A stretch of 59,828 bases of DNA from Candidatus Segetimicrobium genomatis (GTDB lineage: Bacteria > Sysuimicrobiota > Sysuimicrobiia > Sysuimicrobiales > Segetimicrobiaceae). Positions 24,801 through 32,439 of the stretch are shown here, piece by piece (position 1 is the first letter of the stretch; every line of letters begins with the position of its first letter). The stretch lies in the NCBI GenBank assembly GCA_005882275.1, contig VBAK01000146.1, positions 1-59,828 on the forward strand. Direction: 5' to 3'. Below the pieces are notes generated by a model, which saw only the letters and a list, made by a program, of their open reading frames with translations, did not search any database and was not told the origin of the DNA. Made by a program: the position numbers and the translations under genes.

Positions 24801-25541
24801 TCAGGCCGGCGTGCCCCCCACGTCGCGGCGGCGGGCGCGCAGCCGGCGGGCGGCGATAGCGGCCGCCGCTCCGAGCACGGCCGCGGCGGCGACCGCGTAG
24901 CCGATCCAGGCCGCCGGAGGCGGGCCGGCGGGGCCGGCCGCGGCGAAGACGCCGACGCGATCCGTCCCGGCGAAGATCTGCAGCGACCCGGGGACGATGT
25001 GGGCGTCGAGCGCGGTCCAGGTCTCGCCGGTGAGGCGCAGCAGCATCGTGGCGTGCCTGGGATAGCGGAGGACCGCCGTCATGGGAATGCGGAGGACGAT
25101 CGGCTCGCCGGTGTTGTAGGTCGCGTCCACGCGGTAGGCGTTCCCGTCGAGCCGCAGGCCGGATGGGGGGCGCGGGAGCGGTGCCGGATCGAGCGGCACG
25201 ACCTTGACCTGGGCCGAGGTGGCGCCCGTCCGAGGGGCGATCGCGCCGAACCGAAAGATCACCCCCGCCTGGCCGTCGTCGGTGACGATGGACGTGGACT
25301 GGGATCCTTGCGGGCTGAGCGCGATCTGGCCCGCGCCGGATTCAGGCGGCTGGTTGTCCTGGGACACCTCCGCCGGGGGATGCACCCAGCGGTAGGGCAG
25401 GGGGGGCGCCTCTCCCTCGTACAGGATCCGGACCGGCGCGAGAGGCCACGTATAGGCGACCGCCCCCAGGTACAGGGCCGCCGCCGCCGCGCCCCACATG
25501 AACTCGCGGACCGCGGCTCTGCCCCGGCGGGTTGACGGCAT
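24801..25541 (-). CDS. Unknown membrane-anchored protein, family member A
   Basis: A 246-residue protein with one N-terminal span (about 12-30), a large extracytoplasmic domain and a C-terminal span followed by an Arg-rich tail (RRLRARRRD). It has no recognisable domain. The second copy at 29916-30659 shares VRIL-Y/F-E/D-G near residue 40, the PYRW..PP motif, NQ.PE, PLDPA, G-L-R-x-DGNAYR and a GVFAAA segment before the last span, so the family is real and conserved. It is the third gene of an operon after the CMD-like selenoprotein candidate and the CPBP protein (17-bp gap). Confidence 0.7.
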   Translation of the reverse strand: MPSTRRGRAAVREFMWGAAAAALYLGAVAYTWPLAPVRILYEGEAPPLPYRWVHPPAEVSQDNQPPESGAGQIALSPQGSQSTSIVTDDGQAGVIFRFGAIAPRTGATSAQVKVVPLDPAPLPRPPSGLRLDGNAYRVDATYNTGEPIVLRIPMTAVLRYPRHATMLLRLTGETWTALDAHIVPGSLQIFAGTDRVGVFAAAGPAGPPPAAWIGYAVAAAAVLGAAAAIAARRLRARRRDVGGTPA

Positions 25542-25558
25542 CGCTAGAGCACCTGGCG

Positions 25559-26134
25559 TCAGATCAGTTGGAGCAGGTTCGCAGCCGCGTGGGTGAGGGC
25601 GGGGGCGGTCCATCCCCCGGTGGCCAGCCGCTGCCAGCCAAAGACGATCCCCGCCGCCAGATCCACCGGGAGGGCGCGCACACCGTAGGCCGGCAGGTGC
25701 ACCACGGCGAAGAGCGCGGCGGCGCCCGCGACGGCCGGGGCAGGTCCTCCTCCGGCCAGCCACCCGTAGACCAGCCGGCGGAAGAAGGCCTCCTCGGCGA
25801 CGGCGGCCACCAGGGTCGATGCGGCGGCCAGGGCGGTGACGGGCGGACCGATGGGGGCTGTGAGGCTGCGCGCGGCCGCAAACGCCGCCACCCCCAGGCC
25901 CAGCGCCGCAAGCCATTGGACCCTCCCGGGGCGGCTCTCGTGGTGGGGCGGGACCGGCGCCGTCACGCCAATCATCCCCACGACGACGACCACGAGGAGG
26001 GAGAGGTCGGGCAGGCCCGCCCACGCCGGGGGCCCGGCGGGCGGCCGGGCGGCGAGCGCGCCGCACCCCAGCAGGACGGCCGCGGCGGTGAAGAAGGTCC
26101 GGGCCCGATCGGCGCGGGCGCACATCCCGCCCAT
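25559..26134 (-). CDS. CPBP-family intramembrane metalloprotease-like protein
   Basis: A 191-residue polytopic membrane protein with the CPBP (CAAX-protease and bacteriocin-processing) motifs: Glu114-Glu115-xxx-Arg119 in EEAFFRRLVYG, His146 in FAVVHLPAYG and THAAANLL with His182 and Asn186. It would cleave a membrane peptide or protect against one. ATG 26134 overlaps the stop of the upstream gene as TGATG, so its translation depends on ribosomes that reach that stop. It ends 17 bp before the unknown membrane protein gene. Confidence 0.82.
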   Translation of the reverse strand: MGGMCARADRARTFFTAAAVLLGCGALAARPPAGPPAWAGLPDLSLLVVVVVGMIGVTAPVPPHHESRPGRVQWLAALGLGVAAFAAARSLTAPIGPPVTALAAASTLVAAVAEEAFFRRLVYGWLAGGGPAPAVAGAAALFAVVHLPAYGVRALPVDLAAGIVFGWQRLATGGWTAPALTHAAANLLQLI

Positions 26135-26724
26135 CACGGCCGGGACGGGTCCTGTTGTGTTTCCGGGACGAGGCCCGCGCTCGTGTCCCCGAGCACCTCC
26201 CGATGTCCGAGCCCCAGGGTCTTGATCCATCGCTGCTGCCCCGACGTCAGGGCGATGAAGAATCCCAGTTCCACCAGTTCGGGCAGCGTGAAGTGCCGGT
26301 GCAGCCGCTCCCAGAGGGCATCGTCCGCGAGTTCCGAATCCCAGAGGATCGCGCTCGTATAGGTCAAGGCCGTCTTCTCCCGCTCGGTGAATTTGTCCGA
26401 GTCCGCAAAGTTGAGCAGGTCGTCGTATTGCGCTTCGGTGAGACCCTTCCGTCCGGCCTGGACGGATCGCTGGACCCCTCAGTACTCACACTCGATCGAT
26501 TTCGACACATAGACTCGGCAGAGCTCCTTGATCCTGTGGTCGCACACCCCGTGGCGGAACGTCAGGTCCCAGGCCTGCGAGAACGCCCGGATGACGCCGG
26601 GGGCGTGGGCGCGGATCGCCTGGCTCTCCGGCCGCGGCGTCCCCTCGCGGCGGGCCCGCTCCAGATAGCCGAGGATCTCCGGGTCCGCAACAGCCGATGG
26701 ATCGACATACGGGATGCGGGGCAT
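26134..26724 (-). CDS. Candidate selenoprotein: carboxymuconolactone decarboxylase/AhpD-like protein with Cys-x-x-UGA
   Basis: Two fragments in the same frame on the minus strand, 26724-26482 and 26478-26134, are separated by one UGA (26481-26479). Reading it through gives 196 residues. Residues 1-81 start MPRIPYVDPSAVADPEILGY and continue through the alpha-helical CMD core (DHRIKELCRVYVSKSIECEY). UGA is codon 82, in CEY-U-GVQRS, where Cys-containing AhpD/CMD relatives, as I recall them, carry CxxC (CEYCxxQR). Downstream the family sequence continues undisturbed (FTEREKTALTYTSAILW, HFTLPELVELGFFIALT). A SECIS-like hairpin follows the UGA. The final stop overlaps the CPBP start (TGATG). It is likely a thiol/selenol oxidoreductase or peroxidase. 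A start at 26763 or 26766 is possible. The alternative is a nonsense mutation. Confidence 0.72.
26448..26478 (-). promoter_or_regulatory. Candidate bacterial SECIS element
   Basis: Directly 3' of the in-frame UGA the minus strand reads 12 bases, then the 7-bp stem UCCGUCC / GGACGGA enclosing the loop AGGCC (26459-26455). The apical loop begins 19 bases after the UGA, and G is its second base. Both fit the known bacterial SECIS rule: a short loop 16-37 bases from the UGA with a G in the first two positions. The stem is encoded inside the reading frame, as required in bacteria. Confidence 0.65.
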
Positions 26725-26818
26725 CGCCATCACCTCGACGTGCACTTCGAACTCGGAGTTCACCATTCCCTCTACCTGTGACGACATCGTTACCACAAAC
26801 CGACATGCCCGTGACTTC

Positions 26819-26831
26819 AAGATGGCATCTT
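26819..26831. promoter_or_regulatory. Small inverted repeat in a divergent spacer
   Basis: AAGATG-G-CATCTT is a perfect 6-1-6 inverted repeat in the 155-bp spacer between the candidate selenoprotein gene and the Tat ferritin-like gene. It could bind a regulator of both. No clear promoter pair was found. Confidence 0.3.
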
Positions 26832-26879
26832 CGCTTTCGTGAACCACGGCAGCATGAACGTCACGCGAGGGGGCAGACC

Positions 26880-27989
26880 ATGGAACCAAAGCAGTCGGGG
26901 CATCGCACCAGTCGTCGTTCATTGCTCGGAGGACTGGCAGCTGGAGCAGGAACGATCGGAGCGGCGCGGCTGTTGGCCGGTGGATCGGCGGCACTCGCAC
27001 GCACCAGAGGCAGCCTCACGGAGGGAGACGCCGCCATTCTTCGATTCCTGGCGGCGGCGGAAATCCTCGAGACGGATGCGTGGCAGCAATACAACGAACT
27101 TGGCGGCGTCCCAGACAGCGAAGTCCCCGGGGGAAGTGGGAGTGCGGACTACATCGCGGCCCTGCAAGTCCTGGATGCAGACATGCCCCAGTACATCCAT
27201 GACAACACCGAGGACGAGTTCACCCACTTCACCTTCATTAACGCGTACCTGGCATCGAGGGGCGCGGAACCCGTCGATCTGGACCGGTTCCGCACGTTGC
27301 CGAGCAGTCGGGCGACGGGCGCCCAGAACATCGGACGGCTCACCAACCTCATGCAGCTCACCGTGGACACCACCTGGTGGACCCGGTACCGCAGCCGTAC
27401 GCGGAACCCCGATTTCGGCGACACCTTCCCGCAGGCGGTCCCGGGGTTGGCCAAAGGGCAGTTTCCGGCCATTCCCCGATCCGATGCCGATCTGGCCCCC
27501 AAGGATCATCTTCAGGCCATTGCCAATACGGCGGGATTTCACTTCGCGTTCATCGAGCAAGGCGGCACGAGCCTCTACCCATCGTTGGCGCAGCGGGTGA
27601 CCGACCCGCAAGTCCTGCGCATTGTGCTCAGCATCGGCCCCACCGAGACCATGCATTTCCAGACGTGGCAAGACAAAGCCGGCAATGCGCCTGCCCTGAC
27701 CGATCCAACGAATGGGCTGGTGTTTCCGGACCTCAATGCGCCTCCGTTTGGCGGGGAGGACTTCCAGACCAACCTGATCATGCCCGAGCCCACCATCTTC
27801 CTCGACCGAAAATTCCCGGTCTGCTCGATCATCCGCCCCACCGCGACACAGGGCGCGGCCATGGGCGCGCTCGAGGCGTTGACGGCGAACGGGCTCTTCA
27901 TCGGGCAATCGTCCGCGTTCTTTGCCGTCTTAACCGAACTTGCAGGGGCGGCAGATGCCGCGTCGCGGGGCCACGGCGCGAACGAATGA
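26880..27989 (+). CDS. Tat-exported ferritin-like domain protein
   Basis: A 369-residue protein whose N-terminus holds a twin-arginine signal (TSRRSLLGGLAAGAGTIGAA), so it is exported folded. The mature part has helix segments with Glu/His pairs typical of the bacterial ferritin-like domain family: RFLAAAEILETDAWQQYNEL, NTEDEFTHFTFINAYLASRG and IGPTETMHFQTW. It likely binds a metal pair; the activity is unknown. ATG 26880 has GAGGGGG 6 bases upstream. It is divergent from the candidate selenoprotein, which suggests a shared oxidative-stress or redox theme (inference). Confidence 0.85.
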   Translation: MEPKQSGHRTSRRSLLGGLAAGAGTIGAARLLAGGSAALARTRGSLTEGDAAILRFLAAAEILETDAWQQYNELGGVPDSEVPGGSGSADYIAALQVLDADMPQYIHDNTEDEFTHFTFINAYLASRGAEPVDLDRFRTLPSSRATGAQNIGRLTNLMQLTVDTTWWTRYRSRTRNPDFGDTFPQAVPGLAKGQFPAIPRSDADLAPKDHLQAIANTAGFHFAFIEQGGTSLYPSLAQRVTDPQVLRIVLSIGPTETMHFQTWQDKAGNAPALTDPTNGLVFPDLNAPPFGGEDFQTNLIMPEPTIFLDRKFPVCSIIRPTATQGAAMGALEALTANGLFIGQSSAFFAVLTELAGAADAASRGHGANE

Positions 27990-28159
27990 TGATCTCAAGG
28001 CCTCCCCGGCCGTGAGGGACGTCCCGGCTGATCGTTGTTCACCTCCTCCTCGTTTCGATCGGCCTGACGCCGTAGGCAGGAGATCCCCCGCCGCCCATTG
28101 AACGCGGCGCACACGCCGACCGGCGCTTCACATCCGGCTGAAAAGGGTGGTGGGGGACG

Positions 28160-29878
28160 ATGCGGGCTCGTCTGCTGTTCGGGTGGTGTACCGCGGGATT
28201 CCTGGCGGTCACGCTCTCCCTCGGACCGGGGGCCGGAGTCCAGGCCGCCGCCCCGACCGCCGACCTCGTCTTGCTCGGCGGCAAGATCATCACCATGGAC
28301 CGCCAGTTCTCGACGGCGCAGGCTGCCGCGATCCAAGGGGGGAAGTTCGCGGCGGTTGGCACGAACGGCCAGATGCAGGCGTATGTGGGTCCCTCGACCC
28401 GGGTCGTCGATCTCCACGGCCGCACGGTCGTCCCGGGGCTCATCGACTCGCACATCCACGCGATCCGGCAGGGCCTGACCTGGGACGCCGAGCTGCACTG
28501 GCAGACCGTCCCCTCGCTCGCTGAGGGCCTCAGGATGATCCGGGAGCGGGCCGCGCGGACCCCGCCCGGCACGTGGATCGTGGTGGCGGGCGGCTGGCAC
28601 GAGAGTCAGTTCACCGAGCGCCGCAAGCCGACGCCTCAGGAGATCGACGCGATCTCTGCCGACCATCCGATCTGGGTCCAATACCTCTACGACGAGGCGA
28701 TGATGAACAGGGCCGCGATGACGGCCGTGGGGCTCACCGCCGAGACCAAGGACCCGTTCGGCGGCAAGGTGCTCAAGGACGCGTCCGGGCAGCCCACCGG
28801 GGTGGTGACGGGATTCGGGGGCATCAACGCCTTCTATTTCAAGATCCCCCGGCCCGCGCCCGAGGACCAGGTCTCCGGCACCCGCGACTGGTTCCGCGAG
28901 CTCAACCGTCTCGGCATGACCGGCGTCGGCGACGTGGCCGGCGGCGGACTGATCTGGCCGGGAGACTACCGCGCCGTCACCGCGCTGCACGATCGCGGCG
29001 AGCTCACGCTCCGGGTCCACTGGTACATGCAGCCGAACCGTCCGGGCGGCGAGCTGGACGTGATCAAGCGGTTCGTGACGGAGGTCCGTCCCGGGACGGG
29101 CGATGCCTGGCTGCGGCCGGTCGGGGTGGGGGAGCAGGTGCTGGCCTCGGCGTACGACGGCGACGCGTTCGGGCCGCTGCCCCCGCAGTTTTCGCCGAAG
29201 GCGATCGACGACTGGCGGGCGGCCGTCAGGATGATCATTGAGAGCGGGTGGCGGTTCCAGGCGCACGCCACGCGCAACCACTCCGCCGAGCAGCTCCTCC
29301 CCGCGATCGAGGAGATCAACCGCGAGATCCCGGTCCAGAACCGCCGGCTCGCCTTCGCGCACATGGAGGACGTCACCCCCGACACCATCCGCCGGATCAG
29401 GGCCCTCGGCGGCGGGATCACCATCCAGGATCGGATGGTCTTTTCCGGCGACGAGATCGCTCAGAACTGGCCCCCGGACATCGTGCAGAACGCCCCGCCG
29501 ATGAAGGCGATGCTCGCGATGGGGCTGCCCCTGGGCGGCGGGACGGACGCCACGCGGGTGGCGCCCTACAACCCGTTCGTGTCTCTCTGGTGGATCGTCA
29601 CCGGGCACACGGTGGCCGGCCATCCGATCCGCGCGCCGCGGGCAAACCTCAGCCGGCTGCAGGCGCTTCGGGTCTACACGCTCGGCAGCGCCTGGTTCAA
29701 CATGGATGAGGACCAGGTGGGGTCGATCGAACCCGGCAAGAACGCGGACCTCGCCGTCCTCTCGGCCGATTACCTCACGGTGCCGGCCGACCAGATCAAG
29801 GATCTCGTGTCCGTCCTGACGATCGTGGGAGGCAGGGCCGTGTACGGCGCCGGGGACTACCAGGCCCTGGCGAGATGA
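28160..29878 (+). CDS. Secreted amidohydrolase (YtcJ-like, amidohydrolase family 3)
   Basis: A 572-residue metal-dependent hydrolase with a signal peptide (residues 1 to about 30). The HxH metal motif is in VPGLIDSHIHA (His98, His100), and later metal-site regions include AHATRNHS and LGGGTDATRV. The C-terminal beta-sandwich returns with GSIEPGKNADLAVLS. Export is unusual for this mostly cytoplasmic group but occurs in soil bacteria. It would hydrolyse a C-N bond in an exogenous compound. It stands alone; the next genes are convergent. Confidence 0.9.
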   Translation: MRARLLFGWCTAGFLAVTLSLGPGAGVQAAAPTADLVLLGGKIITMDRQFSTAQAAAIQGGKFAAVGTNGQMQAYVGPSTRVVDLHGRTVVPGLIDSHIHAIRQGLTWDAELHWQTVPSLAEGLRMIRERAARTPPGTWIVVAGGWHESQFTERRKPTPQEIDAISADHPIWVQYLYDEAMMNRAAMTAVGLTAETKDPFGGKVLKDASGQPTGVVTGFGGINAFYFKIPRPAPEDQVSGTRDWFRELNRLGMTGVGDVAGGGLIWPGDYRAVTALHDRGELTLRVHWYMQPNRPGGELDVIKRFVTEVRPGTGDAWLRPVGVGEQVLASAYDGDAFGPLPPQFSPKAIDDWRAAVRMIIESGWRFQAHATRNHSAEQLLPAIEEINREIPVQNRRLAFAHMEDVTPDTIRRIRALGGGITIQDRMVFSGDEIAQNWPPDIVQNAPPMKAMLAMGLPLGGGTDATRVAPYNPFVSLWWIVTGHTVAGHPIRAPRANLSRLQALRVYTLGSAWFNMDEDQVGSIEPGKNADLAVLSADYLTVPADQIKDLVSVLTIVGGRAVYGAGDYQALAR

Positions 29879-29915
29879 CGGCGGATTCCCAGGAGTTCGC
29901 CTCATCTCCGCGCGC

Positions 29916-30659
29916 TCACGACGCGGGCCGGCGGCGGAGACGGGCGACGATCCGGGGCAGGAAGCCGATGACGAGCGCGAGGGCGGCGGGGATCCCCAAG
30001 AAGAGGCCGTACCACCACCAGGGAGTCCGGAGCCGGTAGGGCAGGGCTTGCGGCGCCGCGGCGGCAAACACCCCGGCCGTCTCGGTGCTCGCGACGAGCA
30101 GGTGAAGGCTTCCCCCGAACCTGGTGGCCGGCAGCACGGCCCACCCCGCGCCGAGGGAGCGCACCAGCGATGTCCCTCCGGTGGCGTAGCGGAGCGCCAC
30201 GGTCAGGGGGCGGCGCAGTTCCACCGGTGTGCCCGACGACGCGTAGGTGATCTCGATCCGGTACGCGTTGCCGTCGAATCGGAGTCCCTGGGGCGGCGGG
30301 CCGATGATCGCCGGGTCCAGGGGCGTGACCCGCACCACCGCGGAGACCTCGCCGCGTTCGCCCGGGACGGCGCGCCCGGCGACGTTGACGGTCGCCTGCC
30401 CGTCGCCCGTCGTGGCGGAGGCCGGGGCCGACCCGGCGGCATCGAGCGAGACCGTCCCCATGCCACCCTCCGGCGCCTGGTTGCCGGGGGCAAGCGCTTC
30501 CGGAGGCCGCGCCCACCGGTAGGGCGGGGGCGGCGCAACGCCGTCGAAGAGGATCCGGACCGGAACCGCTCCGGAACGGAAGCCGGCCGCCGCGACCGCC
30601 AGGTACAGCGCCGCGGCCCCCATCCCCCACGCGAACGCGCGCGGGGGCGGAATGGTCAC
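29916..30659 (-). CDS. Unknown membrane-anchored protein, family member B
   Basis: A 247-residue paralogue of the protein at 24801-25541: N-terminal span, extracytoplasmic domain with VRILFDGVAPPPPYRW, NQAPEGG, TPLDPAIIG and LRFDGNAYR, then a C-terminal span and a basic tail. GTG 30659 overlaps the upstream stop as GTGA, so it is coupled to the binding-protein gene. As the last gene of a minus-strand operon with a CopCD fusion and a binding protein, it may be an envelope accessory factor. Function unknown. Confidence 0.7.
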   Translation of the reverse strand: MTIPPPRAFAWGMGAAALYLAVAAAGFRSGAVPVRILFDGVAPPPPYRWARPPEALAPGNQAPEGGMGTVSLDAAGSAPASATTGDGQATVNVAGRAVPGERGEVSAVVRVTPLDPAIIGPPPQGLRFDGNAYRIEITYASSGTPVELRRPLTVALRYATGGTSLVRSLGAGWAVLPATRFGGSLHLLVASTETAGVFAAAAPQALPYRLRTPWWWYGLFLGIPAALALVIGFLPRIVARLRRRPAS

Positions 30660-31903
30660 GGAAAGACGATGGGATGGGTGGCGTACGCCGGCGGCCAGAC
30701 GACCACGCGGGTCAGGCAGGAGGTCGACGAGCACGGCATCCACTCCCAGATCACACTCGCGGCCTTGAGGTTCGCTCCCGCCTCCGGCGTTCCGGGCGGC
30801 GCGAACGCGAGGCCGCTGCCGTTCGGGAGCGCCCCGTCGGGCAGACGGACCGTGCGGGCCGCCTGCGCCACCGCCGCCGCCGAGAACCCATGCGAGCGGG
30901 GAAGGACGTGCTCGAACAGGGCGAGACCCCCGGCGAAGCCCGCCAGGGCCGGGGCGGTCATCGGGTCGCCGTACCGCCTGCGGTACTCGGCGGCGGCCCA
31001 GCGCAGTTCCCCGGCCGCCCCCGGCAGCAGGTGGTCGGGCCGGAGATCGTCGCCATCGGGTTTATCGGAGGCGAAGAGGCCAACGGCCTGCCGGCCGAGC
31101 AGCTGGCCAAACGCCGGCATGCAGTAGCTCGAACTCGTGCCGATGCTGGCGACGAGCGGGACGCGGGCGCGAACCAGCGACCTGCGCAGCGCCACGCCGT
31201 CCTCGAGATAGGCGGCGACCACCAGGACGTCCGGCCGCGCGCGCGCGATCCTCGCGGCGAGCGCATCGTAGTCCAGGCGCCGCAGCGTGTACGGGAAGAC
31301 CGCGGCCATCGGCAGGCGGGATGTCCGGATCTCCGCGATCGCCCCGCCGCCGACCGATCTCCCGTAGACGTCGTCGACGTAGGCGACCGCGTACCGGAGC
31401 GGCTGCGCGCGGTGGAGGCGGGGGGCCAGCTGATCCCGGACAAAGGCGGCGGCCGAGCGCCCCAGCGCCGCGCCGGTTGGGGCGACCCGGTAGACGCGCC
31501 CGCCGGCCGTCGCCTTCATGCTGAGCTCGCCCACGGCCCCGGTCTCCCAGAACACCAGACCGAGCCGGGACGCGGTCTCCGCCGCCGGGCGGGAGATCGT
31601 GCTCCCGTAGCTCCCCACGACGAGGCTGACGCCCGCCGATGCCAGGCGCTCGACCGCCCCCGGCGCCGCGTCCCAGGATTCGGCGTCCTCGAGCCGCAGG
31701 CGGATCGGGTGACCGTGCACGCCGCCGCGGCGGTTGACGTATGTGGCCGCCAGGCCGACCCCGCGGTACTCCTCCGTGCCCCCGGCGCCCTGGCTGCCCC
31801 CGGTCGGGTACACCGCCCCGATCAGGACCGGCGATCCGATCGTCGACACCGCCAGCCACGCGGCACCTGCCAGTCCGAGGGCGGCCATGATCATCCGTCG
31901 CAT
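30656..31903 (-). CDS. Leucine/amide-type periplasmic binding protein (LivJ-like)
   Basis: A 415-residue type 1 periplasmic binding protein. It has an N-terminal hydrophobic leader, then PVLIGAVYPTGGSQGAGG and the GVGLAATYVNRRGGVHG motif that opens the branched-chain amino-acid receptor family, and GSYGSTISRPAAETA as the second ligand loop. ATG 31903 follows GAGAGG; a GTG at 31912 is three codons upstream. No permease or ATPase of the Liv type is in the window, so it may be an orphan receptor or sensor. Cys397 and Cys401 lie near the C-terminus (WMPCSSTSC), an unusual extension for the family. Confidence 0.82.
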   Translation of the reverse strand: MRRMIMAALGLAGAAWLAVSTIGSPVLIGAVYPTGGSQGAGGTEEYRGVGLAATYVNRRGGVHGHPIRLRLEDAESWDAAPGAVERLASAGVSLVVGSYGSTISRPAAETASRLGLVFWETGAVGELSMKATAGGRVYRVAPTGAALGRSAAAFVRDQLAPRLHRAQPLRYAVAYVDDVYGRSVGGGAIAEIRTSRLPMAAVFPYTLRRLDYDALAARIARARPDVLVVAAYLEDGVALRRSLVRARVPLVASIGTSSSYCMPAFGQLLGRQAVGLFASDKPDGDDLRPDHLLPGAAGELRWAAAEYRRRYGDPMTAPALAGFAGGLALFEHVLPRSHGFSAAAVAQAARTVRLPDGALPNGSGLAFAPPGTPEAGANLKAASVIWEWMPCSSTSCLTRVVVWPPAYATHPIVFP

Positions 31904-31943
31904 CGCGCTCACCTCTCACCGGCCCCAACGGGGGCGTTCGCAG

Positions 31944-32417
31944 TCATTTGACCGTGAAGGTCACGGCGCTGATCACTCTCGGGTTGAACGGGAAGTGGTC
32001 GGTCGCGACGAACTCGGCCTGAAGGAGGTGGAGGCCGGGGGCGACCTGCACATCCTGCTCGATACCGTAGGCCATGGACACGACCTTGCCGTCGAGAATG
32101 AGGTGGATGTGGCCCTTGTCGGGGCTGAGCTGGGTCGAGGTCTGCGGGATGATCTCGCCGCCGGTCAGGCGGATCCGCACGCGCAGCATCCCGGCCGGGA
32201 CCTCGGCCCCGGGCACGGGCGAGGTGATCGCCACCGTCGCCGTGGATTTGGGTCGTATCTGGGAGGCCGGCGCGCCGGGGGGCGCCACGGCCGTCTGCGC
32301 GCCGCACCCGCCGAGGACGAGCGAGGCGACCGCGAGGCCAATCGTCAGCCCGAGCGAGGCCCCCGGCCGCCCCGCCTGCGGTCCCCGCGTCGTGTGGTGT
32401 GATCGGTGTCGCCCCAT
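31944..32417 (-). CDS. Lipoprotein, unknown (possibly copper- or envelope-related)
   Basis: A 157-residue protein with a lipobox (LASLVLGGC, Cys near 38) after a hydrophobic leader, so it is a surface or periplasmic lipoprotein. The mature domain (VAITSPVPGAEVPAGMLRVR, then KGHIHLILDGK) looks like a beta-sandwich of the DUF4399 kind, with a HIH pair that could bind metal. ATG 32417 has GGAG 9 bases upstream; ATG 32432 is an alternative. It lies 22 bp downstream of the CopC-CopD fusion, which hints at a copper role. Confidence 0.7.
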   Translation of the reverse strand: MGRHRSHHTTRGPQAGRPGASLGLTIGLAVASLVLGGCGAQTAVAPPGAPASQIRPKSTATVAITSPVPGAEVPAGMLRVRIRLTGGEIIPQTSTQLSPDKGHIHLILDGKVVSMAYGIEQDVQVAPGLHLLQAEFVATDHFPFNPRVISAVTFTVK

Positions 32418-32439
32418 CAGCGTCGGCTCCATAGGATGG

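Noticed and set aside
26134-26478. Two separate short genes (a truncated CMD protein and a 77-codon ORF)
   Set aside because: The halves are in the same frame, each lacks what the other has, and the second has no ribosome site. Read-through of UGA explains both better.
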